Made by a program: the position numbers and the translations under genes. Under the pieces are notes generated by a model. It had not been told where the DNA came from and did not search any database. It saw only the letters and a list, made by a program, of their open reading frames with translations. Shown here piece by piece: positions 17,048 to 25,924 of a DNA stretch of 64,000 bases. Positions within the stretch are counted from its first letter, which is position 1; every line of letters starts with the position of its first letter. This DNA comes from Vallitalea longa (lineage in GTDB: Bacteria > Bacillota > Clostridia > Lachnospirales > Vallitaleaceae): positions 112,033 through 176,032 of the forward strand of contig NZ_BRLB01000011.1 of the NCBI RefSeq assembly GCF_027923465.1, in the 5' to 3' direction.

Positions 17048-20000
17048 TTATTCATCTAATTTTCCAATATTGTATTTAAATTCTTTTCCTTCATAATCAT
17101 AATAGATGTATCCATCCTTAATATATTTTAAATCAGTTGAATTAAGATTAATTTCCTTTGATTGGTTTGCATCTACATTTAAGAATATACATTTCTCCGA
17201 GTCATATTGTTTTATTACGATATATTTATTATCTGGTGATATAATTATATCCTCACCCCAAATTCTCAGAACTTCTTCTACTTCGTAACTATTAATATTA
17301 ATCCTCTCTATTACAATGTCCTCATAGTCATCTTCAATTAAGTATACCCATTTATCTTGAGCAAATGAATTAATCAATCCAAACGCCCTAAAAGTTTTTT
17401 CAAGCTTATTGTTATGTTTATTATATATACCACATATGAAATCACCATATTCATAACATCTTAGGTAAGTATCAAAAATTATCAACTTATCATCTTCATA
17501 TATTATTTCTTCTGGTATTTGACCTTTATCAATAGGAATTGTATCTATAATAAAACTGTCTCCGGGCATTTCATGAATAAAACAAATCTCATGATCGTTT
17601 AATTGAAATATTCTATCTACACTTGCTACATCTATTAACTTGATATATTCAGAACTATTACCAACAATTTTATATAATACTGGTCCATTTTTATTAACCA
17701 AATAATATACTTCATCATTTACTAAAAAAATATCTTCCACTATTGTATCATCATCTGTAATCTGGGTTTTATTGCCATCATCAATATTTAATTTATATAA
17801 ATTTCTATCTAAATAATCATCTATATAATATATATATGAACCTATTACCTGATATTTATAAATATAGCCATCAATAATTTTATTAATCTTATCAGTTTTT
17901 ATATTATACCTGAAAATTCCCTTTGACTTATTGCTAATATATATATTGTTATCATTGATCTCTACCCTATCAGATGTAATATCACCAACAATTTTATTAT
18001 CATTCGTTATTCTATTAATGACATGTACTTTGTTTTTCTTATCTGTATAAACTATGTATTTCTCTGAGTAATCATAATCATTATAAGCTTCATTAATTAT
18101 ATTAGCTATTTCATTATGCTTATCCATGTTTTCAAATTTATTTTTCTTATTTAAGAATAATGTTCTTTCAGTATTTAAAGAATCTATAAAAGGTTCTATT
18201 TTAACTATTGAAGCTTTATTTTCTTGATTACGATTAAGTTTATAATTCTCTCCATATTTACTAAACATCAATTCATTATTTACCAAATACATTTCCGATC
18301 CCAAATTATTATCATACTCATTTTCCTTAGTATATATCTTAACACTATCGACTACATCTAGATTATCTGGATTCACTATATATATATATTCGTTATAATC
18401 CTCAAAATATAATTTATCACCAAAATACCAAAACAAACCATGTGTCGAATAATTATTATTGTAGAAATTAATGTTTTCGATACTATCTTCACTATTCCCA
18501 ACTACACCTTCACCGAAAGATTTAAAATATAACTTATCTTTCCATTCTACGATATCATATTTCAACTCACATGATGATTCTATTTTATGTGATACAATAT
18601 TATATTTCCAACCATCAAAGTATAGATTATCATTTATCAAGCCTTTACACTCGTGCTTAGATGACTCTTTTAAAAAACTATTATAAATGTCCTTATCTAA
18701 ATCATAGTCAAAAATTAGTGTATCCTCTTCATTCTCATATGTTCCTACAACATAGATATGATTATTCCAATAATATGTACTATCTATATTTACATCTTTT
18801 TCAATTATTCTTTTGTTTTCCATTGTTACATAATTATAAAAATATACAGATTCACGATACTTATACACCAACCCTTTATCATTGGTAGGAAAATAACCAT
18901 TAATATAATTTTCACCTGCATCTACGACAGTCATTTTTTTACTACCATCTTGATTTATCAGGTAAATACCTTTATAATTCCATATATAGTTCCATTTTTT
19001 TAATGGCTGTGTTTGAGTTCGTACTTTTTTATCAATTTCTATCTTTTCTCCTGTACTTAAATTTATATTCTCAATACTATCATCATATCCACTAGTTATA
19101 ATCCATTCACCATTATCTCGGATAACCTTATTATCATCAAGATAATAATTTTCCTTAAGTAGTTTATCTTTTAAAGCATTTTTATCAATAAGATTATTGG
19201 AATCTACAGTTACAAATGAAACAGTGTCCCTATTATTTTCACTATCAGTATGGTTAATAGCTAACTCATTGTCTTTATCGGTCCATCGTATATTTTTAGC
19301 TACTCCTTTGAAATCTAGAGTGAAACTATCAGTGAATTTACTACATCCTATATTATTAGGGTACATCATATATGCTAAGATACCATTGATACTTTCATAT
19401 ACCACATGTGGACTTGTTACATCTAGTATAGATATATCATAACCTTTATCTGAATATTCCTGATAACCATTATCGCAAGTTGCTATTATCACTTTATCCA
19501 CAAAATTTATTTTAAAGAAAAACCCTAATGTTCCTATAAAAATGGATTCATCATCATCTGACCATTTATTATATCTTCCATATCTTGGAATAGATTCAAT
19601 CACTTTTCCATGCAAATTGATAATTTCTATATTATAACCGTTAAAACACGAGATCTTCTTACCGTCGTGTGACCATTTTGGTTGAACACCATCTTCAGTA
19701 TCTTCAACATTACTCTTTAATAGTTTTTCTTGTGAAAAATCAATTTTAGAGATATATATATTATTATTTTTATAGTAACAAAGCTTATCACCATCATAGC
19801 ATAAGTCTGGATACATTATATCCTCAGGAATAATAATATCATTGCTGACTATATTCTTATTCACATCAAAAACTATTATTTCATCACTTAAATTCAGTGA
19901 AATATATTCCTTATTAAATTTTCTAATGAAAATAGAGAATTCATTCATAGGAGTTATATGATCTTTTTTATATAATTGTGTAAACTTTTGTTTTGGCATA

Positions 20001-20344
20001 TCATACTTAACCAACTGAACAGTATTAGCACATTCACAATCATCTACAAGCATCAAATATATATAATCATCATCAACTAAATAATCTGCTATTTGTCTTC
20101 CTTCTACACTAAGAGATTTATCATCATTATTAAAATATATGGAATAACCTAAACTTTCATCTATCTCTTCTTGTACTTCTTTTTCAATATTATCTAAGGT
20201 TTTTTCTTTATCAATTGATTCAGCTTGATTATTGTCCTCTTTTGAATTGTCCGCTATGACTACATTATTATCTGGAGTATCCTTTGAACATCCTGTAAAT
20301 ATTATTAATATCAAAAAAATAATATAGCTTAATTTATATTTCAT
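17048..20344 (-). CDS. Very large lipoprotein with beta-propeller-like repeats
   Basis: The 1098-residue product has a lipoprotein signal (FTGC, Cys19) and an acidic linker. The rest is almost wholly beta strand, with many short units that read like YIYYIDDYLDRNLYKLNIDDGNKTQITDD: Tyr/Ile-rich strands followed by Asp/Asn turns, as in TolB/DUF5050-type propellers. Two or three propellers in a row would fit the length. It is anchored outside the membrane. Composition (Asp, Asn, Ile, Tyr, Lys) is extreme but matches the low GC. Function is unknown; binding of peptides or polysaccharide is the usual role for such folds. No partner gene is tightly linked: the TIR gene starts 108 bp downstream. Confidence 0.72.
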   Translation of the reverse strand: MKYKLSYIIFLILIIFTGCSKDTPDNNVVIADNSKEDNNQAESIDKEKTLDNIEKEVQEEIDESLGYSIYFNNDDKSLSVEGRQIADYLVDDDYIYLMLVDDCECANTVQLVKYDMPKQKFTQLYKKDHITPMNEFSIFIRKFNKEYISLNLSDEIIVFDVNKNIVSNDIIIPEDIMYPDLCYDGDKLCYYKNNNIYISKIDFSQEKLLKSNVEDTEDGVQPKWSHDGKKISCFNGYNIEIINLHGKVIESIPRYGRYNKWSDDDESIFIGTLGFFFKINFVDKVIIATCDNGYQEYSDKGYDISILDVTSPHVVYESINGILAYMMYPNNIGCSKFTDSFTLDFKGVAKNIRWTDKDNELAINHTDSENNRDTVSFVTVDSNNLIDKNALKDKLLKENYYLDDNKVIRDNGEWIITSGYDDSIENINLSTGEKIEIDKKVRTQTQPLKKWNYIWNYKGIYLINQDGSKKMTVVDAGENYINGYFPTNDKGLVYKYRESVYFYNYVTMENKRIIEKDVNIDSTYYWNNHIYVVGTYENEEDTLIFDYDLDKDIYNSFLKESSKHECKGLINDNLYFDGWKYNIVSHKIESSCELKYDIVEWKDKLYFKSFGEGVVGNSEDSIENINFYNNNYSTHGLFWYFGDKLYFEDYNEYIYIVNPDNLDVVDSVKIYTKENEYDNNLGSEMYLVNNELMFSKYGENYKLNRNQENKASIVKIEPFIDSLNTERTLFLNKKNKFENMDKHNEIANIINEAYNDYDYSEKYIVYTDKKNKVHVINRITNDNKIVGDITSDRVEINDNNIYISNKSKGIFRYNIKTDKINKIIDGYIYKYQVIGSYIYYIDDYLDRNLYKLNIDDGNKTQITDDDTIVEDIFLVNDEVYYLVNKNGPVLYKIVGNSSEYIKLIDVASVDRIFQLNDHEICFIHEMPGDSFIIDTIPIDKGQIPEEIIYEDDKLIIFDTYLRCYEYGDFICGIYNKHNNKLEKTFRAFGLINSFAQDKWVYLIEDDYEDIVIERININSYEVEEVLRIWGEDIIISPDNKYIVIKQYDSEKCIFLNVDANQSKEINLNSTDLKYIKDGYIYYDYEGKEFKYNIGKLDE

Positions 20345-20475
20345 TATTTTATTCTCCTTAAAACAAAAATATTTAATGATTAATTATACCATATCTTTCC
20401 ACCTACTTACATATATCTTTATGAACCTTCTTTTTCTAATAATATAATCATTATATTGCATTTTTTCATATTATA

Positions 20476-20501
20476 CAAAAAAGCTATCATTTGGATAGCC
20501 T
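20476..20501 (-). terminator. Intrinsic terminator after methyltransferase
   Basis: On the minus strand, GGCTATC / GATAGC(C) arms (20483-20488 with 20494-20499) with a 5-base loop run straight into TTTTTT (20477-20482). A textbook intrinsic terminator for the gene ending at 20587. Confidence 0.85.
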
Positions 20502-20586
20502 CTTATATTCGAAAACATCTTGTTTGTGCCTTAATCCTTAATATTAAAGTATCACACCCTAAATAAACAATTATTTAAAATACATA

Positions 20587-21147
20587 TTATGAGATACTAT
20601 ACTTCTTCACAATGTACATATGATATTGTGAATTGTAATCTGGATAATCTGTATAGCCTTCATTAATAATTTTCCAGTTTATACCAGTATTATTAATCAC
20701 AGTTTTTAAATGTTTCTCCCTGCTTGCACCTTCAATCATAAAATTACATAGTACCCCTCCAACTTTTAATTCAAGTGCTATGCGTTTTATAAAATCAGTT
20801 TCTTTATGAAATTCTGCTTTATAAAAATGTAATATGGAATCAAGAAGTACTATGTCGTACTCATCTGTTATACTGTAACTGTAAATATCCCCAACTTCTC
20901 CTATGACTTGTAATTTTTCATTACGAGCTATGTTATTCATTTGATCCAAACCTACTTTTGAAATATCAATACCCTTGACTTTATATCCTAGTCTTCCTAG
21001 ATATAATGCATCTCTTCCTTGACCACATCCCAAATCTAGAACATTACCTTTATATTTGTATTCAGCAAAAAATTTTTGTAAGCCGGGATAAGGTTCGCCA
21101 AAATAATTTTGTTTTTTATAGTATTTGTCATAAATTGGTTTTGACAT
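20587..21147 (-). CDS. Class I SAM-dependent methyltransferase (TehB-like)
   Basis: The 186-residue product has motif I VLDLGCGQGRDALYLGRLG (near residue 35) and the second-strand acid KVKGIDIS, as in small TehB/Tam-like methyltransferases that act on small molecules or inorganic oxyanions. The N-terminal phrase YKKQNYFGEPYPGLQKFF suits this group. It ends before a strong terminator and is probably monocistronic. The ATG follows AAAGGAGC. Exact substrate unknown. Confidence 0.85.
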   Translation of the reverse strand: MSKPIYDKYYKKQNYFGEPYPGLQKFFAEYKYKGNVLDLGCGQGRDALYLGRLGYKVKGIDISKVGLDQMNNIARNEKLQVIGEVGDIYSYSITDEYDIVLLDSILHFYKAEFHKETDFIKRIALELKVGGVLCNFMIEGASREKHLKTVINNTGINWKIINEGYTDYPDYNSQYHMYIVKKYSIS

Positions 21148-21220
21148 TGTAATGCTCCTTTTAGTAGCTTATCATGAAAATTTATTGGTATACACATCCA
21201 TCTGTGTCTAATTATTGTTG

Positions 21221-22465
21221 TTATTTTTTAATATTCATAGCTACCTCTAATATTTTATTTAAATCTTTTAATGAATTTCTATACAATTCATTCATATACT
21301 TTAAAATCTGATCTTCTGTAATATCGTTAACAACAATACTTTTTGAATAAATTCTTGTATATCTGGATTCAGGATTAAATGACCTCTCCTTTATATGAAA
21401 TTCATCCAATTTGTTTAATTCATGTAAAAATTCTTGTCTCTTTTGATAATTATCTCCAAAGCTTTGTACTTCTATAAACATTCTTAGCCTATTATTTTTA
21501 TTTAATCTATTGTTAAAAATATAGTATATTGGTGTACCTTCACTACTTAATGATTTGATCTTGTCCATACTGCTATTTATAAAGCAATAATATGTATTGC
21601 TCTCTTTTTCTAAAATAACATCATTATTATGTTTAATAAATTTATTTGCAGCTTCTAAAAAAGTAGTTGTCTTACCATGTCTAAAAATCATATCTATTGA
21701 TTTTTCATAAATATTATAGACATTAACAGCTTTTTCTTCCATACTTCCTTTTGTTATATGTATTTTATTTTTATTACTAGCTATATAGTCTATTATCTTT
21801 TTATTTTCTTTATAAATTTCTCTACATAAATCTATAATTTCTTCATCTTCATCAACAATATCTTCTAATACTTCTATGTAATAGTTGATAAAATCTTCAA
21901 CTTTATCATTTAAATTTCCACTATTCAATTTCATGATATTTGTCAATATTTTAAGTATACTATAATAGTTACATATGACATATTCGTTTTCTGTAGGTTC
22001 TTCACCTTCTACAGTAAGTAACACTTTTAGTTTTTTATAATCCCTGAACTTCGTTTCTACTACATCACTATATCTTTTTAATTGACCTTCGCTTTCCTTA
22101 GCCTTGACCTTGTTTTCTATTAATATAATCATTTTATTAGAATGGGATATTGCTAAGATATCTATGTTTTTCCATTCTCGTAGTACTTGTATATCATAAA
22201 AATTATTTAAATAAATATCTACAACTGATATCTCTAAATTTATATCTTCATTTAATAGGATTACTTCTCCCAGAAATTTTTTTATAAATTCTTCTCCTAA
22301 TCCATGATTTTCATTTGGGTCTAGTAACCAAGCCAATACATTCGAATGTCTTAATTCATATTCGTTTACCTTGAGTATATTTAATGGATTAAATTTATTA
22401 AGTCTTGATTCTAGTTTCTCAAGTTTTACATTATTAATTATAAATTTATTTAATGAATGGTTCAT
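21221..22465 (-). CDS. PD-(D/E)XK nuclease-like protein
   Basis: The product (414 residues) carries the hallmark of the PDDEXK_4 group: an N-terminal ELRHSNVLAWLLDPNENHGLGEEFIKKFL phrase (split here: ELRHSNVLAWLLDPNENH, then GLGEEF), then the acidic strand KNIDILAI and the E-x-K in LIENKVKAKE, followed by QLKRYSDVV. These positions would bind metal in a restriction-endonuclease-like fold. Members occur next to restriction and defence genes, but the target is usually not known. The ATG at 22465 is preferred over 22480 because AGGAGGAATT precedes it. It lies 94 bp after a DUF6979-like gene on the same strand. Confidence 0.78.
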   Translation of the reverse strand: MNHSLNKFIINNVKLEKLESRLNKFNPLNILKVNEYELRHSNVLAWLLDPNENHGLGEEFIKKFLGEVILLNEDINLEISVVDIYLNNFYDIQVLREWKNIDILAISHSNKMIILIENKVKAKESEGQLKRYSDVVETKFRDYKKLKVLLTVEGEEPTENEYVICNYYSILKILTNIMKLNSGNLNDKVEDFINYYIEVLEDIVDEDEEIIDLCREIYKENKKIIDYIASNKNKIHITKGSMEEKAVNVYNIYEKSIDMIFRHGKTTTFLEAANKFIKHNNDVILEKESNTYYCFINSSMDKIKSLSSEGTPIYYIFNNRLNKNNRLRMFIEVQSFGDNYQKRQEFLHELNKLDEFHIKERSFNPESRYTRIYSKSIVVNDITEDQILKYMNELYRNSLKDLNKILEVAMNIKK

Positions 22466-22559
22466 AATTCCTCCTGTCATTGTTATATGTTTACAAGTTG
22501 AACTAGTAATATTATAAACATATAATAATATATCTATTACATAAAAACCTTATATAATC

Positions 22560-22955
22560 TTATCTATTAGTCTCAATAAGATTATAATTCCATAATGCTA
22601 AAACTACTTCCATCTGTGAATTACTTTGTTTGTCACCAGCGACACTTTTCCATAGATTATCAGCACATGAATTGCTATTAGCTAATTGTGGGGTTTCTTG
22701 AAGTATTTTAACCGCATCTATACCATATTTTTTATTTTTTTCTGATCTTGTATAGTTTCCACGCTTTACACCTTTTACATAACCAGCTTCACATAATCCC
22801 AAAAATGTACTTTTAGGACAGCCTTTATCAGCACCAGCTGTATTCTTTCCAAATACTTTATCTGCTGTTATTTCCCATGATTTTCTAATGTCATAGTTTT
22901 GATTATTTTTGTAAAACTCTACAGTTTTAATCGTAACTAAAGCATATTTATTCAT
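22560..22955 (-). CDS. DUF6979-like small protein
   Basis: A 131-residue soluble protein with phrases I associate with the DUF6979 family: an N-terminal MNKYALVTIKTVEF helix, an EIT-x4-FG motif, GCPKSTFLGLCEAGYVKGV, and a C-terminal helix with MEVVLALWNY. The family has no known function; I recall it near nucleases and other accessory genes. It precedes the PDDEXK gene in the direction of transcription and probably shares its transcript. The ATG follows GAGGAGAAA. Confidence 0.6.
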   Translation of the reverse strand: MNKYALVTIKTVEFYKNNQNYDIRKSWEITADKVFGKNTAGADKGCPKSTFLGLCEAGYVKGVKRGNYTRSEKNKKYGIDAVKILQETPQLANSNSCADNLWKSVAGDKQSNSQMEVVLALWNYNLIETNR

Positions 22956-23096
22956 TGTATTTTTCTCCTCTATAAATAATTTTTATATCGTATAATTATA
23001 CTCTTCAAAACTAAATACTTCAATATTATCAAGGTGTACATACATTATTAATTTAAATGTTTTAATATTTAACAATTCAATATAAAAAACTACATT

Positions 23097-23567
23097 TTAT
23101 TGTAATATGTCCAATTCCATAGGCATATATTTTATCCCCTTATACTCACACACATCCCCCATTTCATCAAACCCAACTGCATGATAAAATGGTACTGCAT
23201 AAAGTGACGCATTAAGTCTTATCCTTCTCACCCCTGAATTTTTCACCTCTTCAATAATTCTATTAATAAGCCTAGTCCCTATTCCCATTCTATGAAATTC
23301 TTTCTTAACAAATATACATGAGATAGTATTATGATTACTAATAGACAGAACTCCCGCTAATTGTTCTCCGACATAAGCACCATACATCTTTTCTCTTCCA
23401 TCACTGAACTTGTCTATAAAATCATCATTATTTATAAATTCTTCTTTAAATGTCTTGATGCCTTTCTGTGTATAATCATGAGCGACAAACTCATTAAAAA
23501 CCTCTTCAATAAGTTTCATCGCTTTTATAATATCACCATATTCAATCATTTTAATTTCTATATCCAT
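23097..23567 (-). CDS. GNAT family N-acetyltransferase
   Basis: A 156-residue acetyltransferase with motif A FVKKEFHRMGIGTRLINRII (HRMGIG is the acetyl-CoA loop) and the following strand VRRIRLNASLYAVPFYHAVGF. The plan fits the YiiD/ElaA-like GNATs that often acetylate small amines. The ATG at 23567 is used; the upstream in-frame TTG at 23582 is part of the GAGGGATG ribosome binding region. Substrate unknown. Confidence 0.82.
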   Translation of the reverse strand: MDIEIKMIEYGDIIKAMKLIEEVFNEFVAHDYTQKGIKTFKEEFINNDDFIDKFSDGREKMYGAYVGEQLAGVLSISNHNTISCIFVKKEFHRMGIGTRLINRIIEEVKNSGVRRIRLNASLYAVPFYHAVGFDEMGDVCEYKGIKYMPMELDILQ

Positions 23568-23688
23568 AAACCCATCCCTCAATCTTAATATATTTAATAT
23601 AAACTATACTCAGAAAAGCACTAATAACTGTCACTATTCAGTTGTTCAATGATTCAAATTAAATTAATTTACTTAAAAAAGATAAAAA

Positions 23689-23718
23689 ATACCCTAGTAA
23701 AAATATCTACTAAGGTAT
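23689..23718 (-). terminator. Intrinsic terminator, copy 1
   Basis: Arms ATACCCTAGTA (23689-23699) and TACTAAGGTAT (23708-23718), with TTTTTT following on the minus strand. An almost identical copy lies at 25565-25594, which helps show that the two neighbouring acetyltransferase fragments come from one gene type. Confidence 0.8.
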
Positions 23719-23725
23719 CCTAATC

Positions 23726-23851
23726 TCATATTTCAAGTACTACTAAATGTTCATCGCAACCTGGTTTATATTTATTCCAAAATACTTCTCTTGTTACATT
23801 CTCTACTTCTTTATATTCACTTTGTTTTTCCAATCTAATAATTAAATACAT
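23726..23851 (-). pseudogene. N-terminal remnant of a GNAT acetyltransferase
   Basis: The 41-codon frame starts MYLIIRLEKQSEYKEVEN and continues VTREVFWNKYKPGCDEH, which is the conserved N-terminus of a YhbS-like N-acetyltransferase (full length about 165-200 residues). After DEH the sequence jumps to a stretch that, in the second fragment at 25642-25803, lies just beyond the stop codon (TTAGTAGTACTTGAA). So the middle and C-terminal parts were removed by a deletion that joined codon 34 or so to the 3' flank and its terminator. It cannot make an active enzyme. Confidence 0.72.
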
Positions 23852-24075
23852 TTCTAGTATACTCCTTTGTTATGTTATCATATTATTTACCTATTTTGAG
23901 GGTGGTAAAAGAATAACACTCCAAAGTAATAATAATTTTTCAGAAGTATCTTTGGCGTGCTATTCAAATACCACGCTCAATACAATGCTCCATTTTTTCA
24001 AATAACATATTCCTTTCTTTGATTATGATGTTAAGATTATATCATAATTAATACATCAAAACAATTTATGCTATA

Positions 24076-24214
24076 ATAATAATTTCAAAAAAGCTGTTGG
24101 AAAAGTTATTAAGAAAGCTAAATATAATCTTGGCAAATTAAAGAACATGAACTCATCTAAGATTATTGACTCAATTAAAAAAATAATAAAAAGAAAAATC
24201 ATTATGAAGTTGTA
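24076..24214 (+). pseudogene. Decayed pre-toxin linker
   Basis: An open stretch encodes a Lys-rich helix (KKAVGKVIKKAKYNLGK, then LKNMNSSKIIDSIKK) typical of the linker before toxin tips. It ends at a stop just before the toxin. In the toxin's own frame the last codons before its first ATG read KKNHYEVV, also open back to 24176. The two pieces would join with a one-base shift in the A-rich run near 24178-24198, so the linker appears frameshifted. Confidence 0.5.
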
Positions 24215-24988
24215 ATGAATAATGATGACTTAGTAACAATATCTTTTGATGAGTTAACGAATGTACAGAAGAGTAAATTTGATGGTTTAGCCGATTCATA
24301 TAAGAGTAAGGATATTGTTCGTGATAGGGTTAATGGTGAAGATGGTCTTGGGGTTGTAGATGGCGTTATATCAAACTTGTGGAAGGAATCAACATGTTCT
24401 AGCGATGAGTTATATAATTATTTGCTTAAAAATGTAGATGCAGATGCAGCAAGAAAATTTGTTAATGACGGTATTTGGCCAGATAGTATTCAAATACCAA
24501 AAAATTCTTCAGTTTTAAATCCAGATGGTTCTATCGATTGGAGTAAAGCAGCACAGGGAGGTTATATTTTAGATGCTGAGAGCAAAGTAATTAAAGAAAG
24601 TTTTTCTCCAGAGATTGGAGAAGTAATTGACAGATATGGTAATTCTCATGGTAGATATACATCTCCTGTAATTGATGGGAATTCTTATTCATATACAGAA
24701 CGCTCATTGCCATATGTTGAAGATTTATCCAATTATCATCAATATGAAGTAACAGGTAATTTCAACGAAATTGAAAAGTATGTTAGTAACTGTCCTGATG
24801 TGGAACTGAAAACACAAATAGATGCATTAGTAACTACATATTATAATGATGATTACAGTAAATTATTAGTTTATAAAGGTGAAGCTGCTAAGATTGATGG
24901 CTGGGGAGCAGGAAGAGCAATACAATATGAGTTACCTCTTACAGTAGACCAGTTAATACAGATTGGATTATTAAAAGAATTGAATTAG
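24215..24988 (+). CDS. Orphan TNT-type NAD+ glycohydrolase toxin tip
   Basis: The 257-residue product ends in a domain matching the tuberculosis necrotizing toxin (TNT) pattern: EVIDRYGNSHGRYTSP, a Tyr then RSLPY, LSNYHQYEV, and GAGRAIQYELPLTVDQLIQIG (residues about 150-257). TNT domains destroy NAD+ in the target cell. There is no secretion signal, no WXG/LXG or RHS delivery part, and no ribosome binding site before the ATG, so this is best seen as the displaced C-terminal tip of a larger toxin, perhaps silent unless recombined into a full gene. The immunity gene follows 9 bp later. Domain call fairly sure; expression doubtful. Confidence 0.75.
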   Translation: MNNDDLVTISFDELTNVQKSKFDGLADSYKSKDIVRDRVNGEDGLGVVDGVISNLWKESTCSSDELYNYLLKNVDADAARKFVNDGIWPDSIQIPKNSSVLNPDGSIDWSKAAQGGYILDAESKVIKESFSPEIGEVIDRYGNSHGRYTSPVIDGNSYSYTERSLPYVEDLSNYHQYEVTGNFNEIEKYVSNCPDVELKTQIDALVTTYYNDDYSKLLVYKGEAAKIDGWGAGRAIQYELPLTVDQLIQIGLLKELN

Positions 24989-24997
24989 GAGGATCAA

Positions 24998-25249
24998 ATG
25001 ACAAGAGAAGACGTAATTAGAATTATAAAAGATGAAAATTTGGACAACTATAATTTAAATGAAGACAGGTACAATAGAGAAAATGAAGTAGGTATTAGGA
25101 GTGAAAACGGTTATTGGACTGTATACGCTACAGATGAAAGAGCAAGTAAAGTGACAGGTTCAGAAAAGAAATTTGAACACGAAGAACAAGCTTTAGATAA
25201 TTTTATTAAACGCCTTAGAGCAAGTAAAGTTTTAAGGAAATTTAATTAA
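24998..25249 (+). CDS. Immunity protein, Imm59-like
   Basis: An 83-residue acidic protein placed 9 bp after the TNT toxin tip, with a strong AGGAGG ribosome binding site. The phrases NGYWTVYATDERASKV and HEEQALDNFIKRLRASK match what I recall of the Imm59 family, found beside many kinds of polymorphic toxin. It should bind and block the adjacent NADase in the producer cell. Unlike the toxin it has a good start, so it may still be made and protect against siblings that carry the full toxin. Confidence 0.7.
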   Translation: MTREDVIRIIKDENLDNYNLNEDRYNRENEVGIRSENGYWTVYATDERASKVTGSEKKFEHEEQALDNFIKRLRASKVLRKFN

Positions 25250-25301
25250 TATTTCAGAACATCGAAATTACCCAACCCAGTACCGAATTAATCAAAACAT
25301 T

Positions 25302-25326
25302 ATTACTAAGGGATAACCCTTGTAAT
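25302..25326 (+). terminator. Hairpin after the toxin-immunity pair
   Basis: ATTACTAAGGG and CCCTTGTAAT arms around a short ATAA loop, followed by an A/T-rich tail ending in ATTTTTATT. A likely terminator for the plus-strand cassette. The rest of the gap to 25560 shows no coding-like frame. Confidence 0.5.
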
Positions 25327-25564
25327 ACTTGTAAATATTTTTATTCATCAGAGTAGCTTTAACTATTCTAGCTAATAGTTGGGCTTCTCTTTTATTGGTG
25401 AGAATGCAAATTAGATTGTACTCAATCTTCTTTTCACAAATACATTTTACAGCCTGGGAATTTCATTGTTATAATTACTCAATTAATGTTGACTAATTAA
25501 TAACTAACTATTATATTTTAGCCAATACTTCTTATTAATATTAAGTCACTAATAACAAATAAAA

Positions 25565-25594
25565 ATACCCTAGTAAAAACATCTACTAAGGTAT
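25565..25594 (-). terminator. Intrinsic terminator, copy 2
   Basis: Arms ATACCCTAGTA (25565-25575) and TACTAAGGTAT (25584-25594), then TTTTT on the minus strand. Nearly identical to the copy at 23689-23718. Confidence 0.8.
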
Positions 25595-25641
25595 CCTAAT
25601 CTCTAGATTTTATAATAAAGTTCTTATTCAAGTACTACTAA

Positions 25642-25803
25642 TCAATGATCTATACTTAATTGTCTTCTAGTAATACGTTTATCCTTATATGGATATTACT
25701 TTTCTGATTTCTCAAGTTCTTCTGCTTCTGTATTATAAGCAAGATTTTTATAGAACTTGCTATTTATACCGTCAAGTGAACCTCTATTCAACTCTAATGC
25801 CAT
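25642..25803 (-). pseudogene. C-terminal remnant of a GNAT acetyltransferase
   Basis: Reading the minus strand from 25803, the frame gives MALELNRGSLDGINSKFY, then KNLAYNTEAEELEKSEK, a TAA stop, and continues in the same frame with YPYKDKRITRRQLSIDH before a second stop. This is the C-terminal end of the same YhbS-like acetyltransferase family as the fragment at 23726-23851. The in-frame TAA stands where related proteins are expected to have Gln, so a CAA to TAA change is likely. The N-terminal part is missing. The 3' flank and terminator match those of the other fragment. Confidence 0.7.
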
Positions 25804-25924
25804 AAAATTTTGAAAATTATTTCCTCAAGCTATTTAAATACCATATCTGTATAAGTTCTAAATGTTTGTCTATATAATAATAAGATAGTTTCAATACAGA
25901 TACATAATATATCTTAACGTGAAG

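Noticed and set aside
18661..19003. Two open frames on the plus strand rich in Tyr and Ile
   Set aside because: They are antisense shadows of the large lipoprotein gene, whose strand-turn repeats create open frames on the other strand.
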